Source: Actinomycetales bacterium Ga0077552 (lineage in GTDB: Bacteria; Actinomycetota; Actinomycetes; Actinomycetales; Microbacteriaceae). From it: a DNA stretch of 9,092 nucleotides. How positions within the stretch are numbered: position 1 is the stretch's first letter; each line of letters begins with the position of its first letter. The stretch lies in assembly GCA_001464255.1 (NCBI GenBank), contig LNFD01000215.1, positions 1 through 9,092 of the forward strand. The letters are read 5' to 3'. Under the pieces are notes generated by a model. The model saw only the letters and a program-made list of their open reading frames with translations, did not search any database and was not told where the DNA came from. Made by a program: the position numbers and the translations under genes. Positions 7,178 through 9,092 of the stretch are shown in pieces.

Positions 7178-7201
7178 TGCGAAGCGGCCGCGTCGGAACT
7201 C

Positions 7202-7243
7202 CGCGACGAGGATGCGACCTGGGGTGATCAGGACTCGTCGCGG
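7202..7243 (-). promoter_or_regulatory. Hairpin in the leuC leader overlapping the end of the leader peptide
   Basis: Bases 7234-7243 and 7201-7210 form a perfect 10-bp inverted repeat (CCGCGACGAG with CTCGTCGCGG on the minus strand), with an inner 4-bp stem CCTG/CAGG (7229-7232 and 7218-7221). The 5' arm lies over the last codons of the putative leader peptide. A competing 6-bp stem TTCGTC/GACGAG (7245-7250 with 7234-7239) uses the same bases and begins in the tandem Leu codons. The two folds exclude each other, as in attenuators. Exact logic is not resolved from sequence alone. Confidence 0.45.
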
Positions 7244-7275
7244 CGACGAAGAAGGAACCGCGTCTTGTGCCGCAT
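7228..7275 (-). CDS. Possible leuC leader peptide with tandem rare Leu codons
   Basis: A 15-codon frame reads MRHKTRFLLRRRDES and then TGA. Its two adjacent Leu codons are both CTT, which is rare in these GC-rich genes where CTC and CTG dominate. Tandem scarce codons for the pathway's end product are what amino-acid attenuators use to sense charged tRNA. The ATG lies 7 bases after a TAGCCT -10 element, so it could begin a leaderless message. A second in-frame ATG at 7281 lies almost against the -10 and is unlikely to be transcribed. The peptide stop is followed by hairpins and then leuC. Only two of the 15 codons are Leu, which is a modest signal, so this could be chance. Leader peptides for branched-chain amino acid genes are known in actinobacteria, mainly for leuA and ilvB. 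Confidence 0.42.
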   Translation of the reverse strand: MRHKTRFLLRRRDES

Positions 7276-7282
7276 GCTCATC

Positions 7283-7288
7283 AGGCTA
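7283..7288 (-). promoter_or_regulatory. Probable -10 element for the leuC operon
   Basis: TAGCCT on the minus strand fits TANNNT. A start about 7-8 bases downstream would fall on ATG 7275 of the putative leader peptide and give a leader of about 124 bases before leuC. No clear -35 is seen in the GC-rich sequence upstream, which runs into the 3' end of the zinc-ribbon gene. The spacing to the start codon (7 bases) is the same as at the hydrolase promoter. Confidence 0.45.
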
Positions 7289-7317
7289 TCACCGCGGCGT
7301 CGGCGGCCCCGATGTGC

Positions 7318-8505
7318 TCAGCGACCCGTCGCGGCGGCCCACTCGTCGATGCGGAAGTACGGGTCAATGGAGCCCCGCTGACTGATGTAGATGCGCTCAT
7401 ATTGGGGATTGTCGAAATTCTGGAACGGATCGCTCGATGAGACCCCTCTGGGGCAGTAGACGAATACAGCGCTCCCGAACGGATCACCGTTCGCGGCGCC
7501 GACGCCCGTGGTGAAGCACGGCTCGCCCGGGACGACGTAGGTCCAGCCATCTCCGCGGGGTGGGTAGAAGGAGTCTGCTCCTGGTGGTTGGATGACCGAG
7601 TCATCCCCTACGCGTGGCAGGGCGACCGTGACGCAGAATGCGATGTTCTCCCAGTAGCACCACGTGCCATTGACGTCGGTGAACGCCGGTACGCGCGCCG
7701 CCGCGACGGCCGCGATGGCGGTGCGGATCACGGCGGCTGCCTCGGCGATGCTCTCCGGATCCCGCGCCTCAGCATCACGCGCCAACCGACCGTCATCGAG
7801 CGCGGCACTGAGTACTTGGCGCACCGACTCATCGGTGACGCGACCCTCCGACCCCGCGAGGGCGCTCTCGCCCTCGGCGAGGGCCTGGTCGAGGTCGGCG
7901 ACCGCGGCATCGATCACACGCGCAGTGCGCGCCTCGAGCAGAGCATCCACCGCCCGCGTCAGCGCGTCGACATCGGCGCGCACATCAGCCACGACCGCCG
8001 CCAGGGCGATTCTGCTCTCGTCGATAAACTGCGCGTCTGACGATCGATCGACGTCGACACGATCGTCGGGAACCGTCTGCTGAACGATCTCGAGCAGACG
8101 CGCGACCTCGGCGAGCACTGCCGGATCATCGGCCGGATCGGCAGCTTCGGGAGCCAGCGCTTCAATGGCCGCCGCCTCGGCGTCGTCGCGCTCCGCGAGC
8201 AGCGGGGAGTACTCCTCAACGGTCGCCGCGTAAGCGGCTCGAGCGGAGGAGACGGCACCTTGCGCGACGACCGCGGCGATGACAATCACCCCAACGAAGA
8301 TCGACGCGATCACAGCGGCCAGGATCCACCACCGTCGTGCCGTCATGACCGATCGCGGCCCGGGAGGAGGTAGCACGGGCTGCGCGGCTTGACCGGCCTG
8401 CGCCTCCGGAGCAGGTTGGGGCGCGCCGCACGACTCGCAGAACTTCGTCGACCGCACCTCGGCCCCGCATGACGGGCAGTGGCTCTGGGGTGTGGCGTCA
8501 GTCAT
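7318..8505 (-). CDS. Zinc-ribbon, single-span membrane protein of unknown function
   Basis: I do not recognise a named family for the whole 395-residue protein. In order: a zinc ribbon with CPSC (10-13) and CESC (23-26), a Pro/Ala/Gln linker (28-50), and RR-W-W followed by one membrane span (about 60-81). Next is an Ala/Asp/Glu/Arg-rich stretch (about 85-272) predicted to be helical or coiled coil, and then a C-terminal domain (about 273-395) rich in Trp, Tyr, Pro and Gly. That domain has four cysteines (283, 291, 330, 351), which could form two disulfides outside the cell. The zinc ribbon would be cytoplasmic and the rest external. ATG 8505 starts 24 bases after the upstream gene, so the two are likely cotranscribed. 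The last third uses more A/T at third positions than the housekeeping genes. A role in envelope sensing or scaffolding is possible but is only a guess. Confidence 0.82.
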   Translation of the reverse strand: MTDATPQSHCPSCGAEVRSTKFCESCGAPQPAPEAQAGQAAQPVLPPPGPRSVMTARRWWILAAVIASIFVGVIVIAAVVAQGAVSSARAAYAATVEEYSPLLAERDDAEAAAIEALAPEAADPADDPAVLAEVARLLEIVQQTVPDDRVDVDRSSDAQFIDESRIALAAVVADVRADVDALTRAVDALLEARTARVIDAAVADLDQALAEGESALAGSEGRVTDESVRQVLSAALDDGRLARDAEARDPESIAEAAAVIRTAIAAVAAARVPAFTDVNGTWCYWENIAFCVTVALPRVGDDSVIQPPGADSFYPPRGDGWTYVVPGEPCFTTGVGAANGDPFGSAVFVYCPRGVSSSDPFQNFDNPQYERIYISQRGSIDPYFRIDEWAAATGR

Positions 8506-8529
8506 CGTCAGGCGCTCTCGTTCGGCTGC

Positions 8530-9092
8530 TCAACCGAGCAGGGTGGTCACCATGTCGGCGGTGTAGCCGGTGATGCCGAGCTCGAGCCAGCTCGTCGCGA
8601 ACCAGTAGCCCCCGACGACGATGTGCGATTCGCCGTAGGCGGCGCCCGTCTCGCTGCCGCTCACGCCGAAGACGTACCGCGTGCCGCCCAGCTCGGAGAT
8701 CGGGGTGTACCCGAGGCCCGAGAGCCGCGCCTGCACCGATGCCCCCTCCTCCGCCGTCACGGGGATGATGCGGGTCTCGATGCCGATGCCGCTGCCGCCG
8801 TTCGGTGTCACCCAAAAGCACGGCAGGTTCGAGCGCTGGCTCATGAAGTCGACGAGAAGCGCGTCGTCGAACCCGTAGACATCGGCGAGCTCCGCGCGCG
8901 CCCACGACGGGTTGAGCACCACGCCGTAGCTCTGCAGCTGGGCGGTCATGGCCGGGCTGAAGACGCTCTCGCAACTGGCTGGTAGGGGCGGAGCAGCGGC
9001 GGCGGCGGTCGGCGCGGGTTCGGCCGGCTCGGCGGTCGGCTCGCTCGGGGTGGGTTCGGGGCTCGAGGTGCCGTCAAACACCACCGGCGCCG
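8530..9092 (-). CDS. Secreted or lipoprotein-like protein of unknown function (partial, 5' end beyond right edge)
   Basis: The frame is open to the right edge and its first visible residues (Ala-Pro-Val-Val-Phe-Asp) look like the middle of a linker, so the true start and any signal peptide or membrane anchor are outside the window. The GTG at 9084 is not a convincing start. After a low-complexity Pro/Thr/Glu/Ala linker of about 35 residues comes a folded domain of about 150. It begins LPASCESVFSPAM, has a second cysteine in LPCFWVTPNGGSG, and ends with GGYWFATSWLELGITGYTADM. The two cysteines could form a disulfide. The pattern of a Pro/Thr linker, then C-x-x-x-x-SPAM, then a central Cys-x-Trp resembles a group of secreted actinobacterial proteins of unknown role that I recall but cannot name. 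It sits just upstream of the zinc-ribbon membrane protein, so the two may share an envelope function. Confidence 0.78.
   Translation of the reverse strand, partial: APVVFDGTSSPEPTPSEPTAEPAEPAPTAAAAAPPLPASCESVFSPAMTAQLQSYGVVLNPSWARAELADVYGFDDALLVDFMSQRSNLPCFWVTPNGGSGIGIETRIIPVTAEEGASVQARLSGLGYTPISELGGTRYVFGVSGSETGAAYGESHIVVGGYWFATSWLELGITGYTADMVTTLLG

Noticed and set aside
7181..7192. GCGGCCGC palindrome in the leuC leader as an operator.
   Set aside because: An 8-base GC palindrome is likely by chance in such sequence, and nothing else marks it as a binding site.
7276..7281. ATG at 7281 as the start of the leader peptide.
   Set aside because: It lies one base after the TAGCCT -10 element, so it would be upstream of the expected transcription start. 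ATG 7275 fits better.
7281..7604. A 107-codon minus-strand frame spanning the 3' end of the zinc-ribbon gene and part of the leuC leader.
   Set aside because: It overlaps a better-supported gene in another frame and its Ser/Arg/Thr-rich translation has no recognisable domain.
1..9092. tRNA or rRNA genes, CRISPR array, insertion sequence or prophage genes.
   Set aside because: No cloverleaf, spaced direct repeats, transposase or integrase motifs were seen on either strand.

Overview
The window is high-GC DNA with strong G/C preference at third codon positions, GTG starts, leaderless-looking promoters and a gene set that fit an actinobacterium. The protein sequences of MurA, PlsC, GpsA and LeuC read most like those of the Microbacteriaceae (inference from remembered family sequences; no search was run). 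Every gene I can support lies on the minus strand, so the window is read from right to left. The long open frames on the plus strand are antisense shadows.

Right edge (9092 to 7318): the 3' part of a secreted or lipoprotein-like protein with a Pro/Thr/Glu/Ala-rich linker is followed 24 bases later by a 395-residue protein. The latter has an N-terminal zinc ribbon, one membrane span, a helical stalk and a cysteine-containing outer domain. Neither has a function I can name. The pair looks like an envelope-associated accessory unit.

Middle (7317 to 1819): a leader region of about 165 bases carries a probable promoter, a possible 15-codon leader peptide with tandem rare Leu codons, and two hairpins, the second of which covers the leuC ribosome binding site. 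It precedes five tightly packed genes: leuC, leuD, murA, plsC (1-acylglycerol-3-phosphate acyltransferase) and gpsA. Gaps are 2, 30 and 37 bases, then a 4-base GTGA overlap. The run links leucine biosynthesis (isopropylmalate isomerase) to the first committed step of peptidoglycan synthesis and to two steps of phospholipid synthesis. GpsA supplies glycerol-3-phosphate and PlsC makes phosphatidic acid.

Left part (1818 to 1): a 116-base gap holds a 64-base, almost fully paired hairpin 10 bases past the gpsA stop, then a probable leaderless promoter. After it come an alpha/beta hydrolase and a MurF-like Mur ligase with a multi-span membrane domain, joined by an ATGA overlap; the ligase runs off the left edge. 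This two-gene unit is the most intriguing protein module: a membrane-tethered Mur ligase translationally coupled to a hydrolase, beside standard peptidoglycan and lipid genes.

No tRNA, rRNA, CRISPR array, insertion sequence or phage gene was seen.
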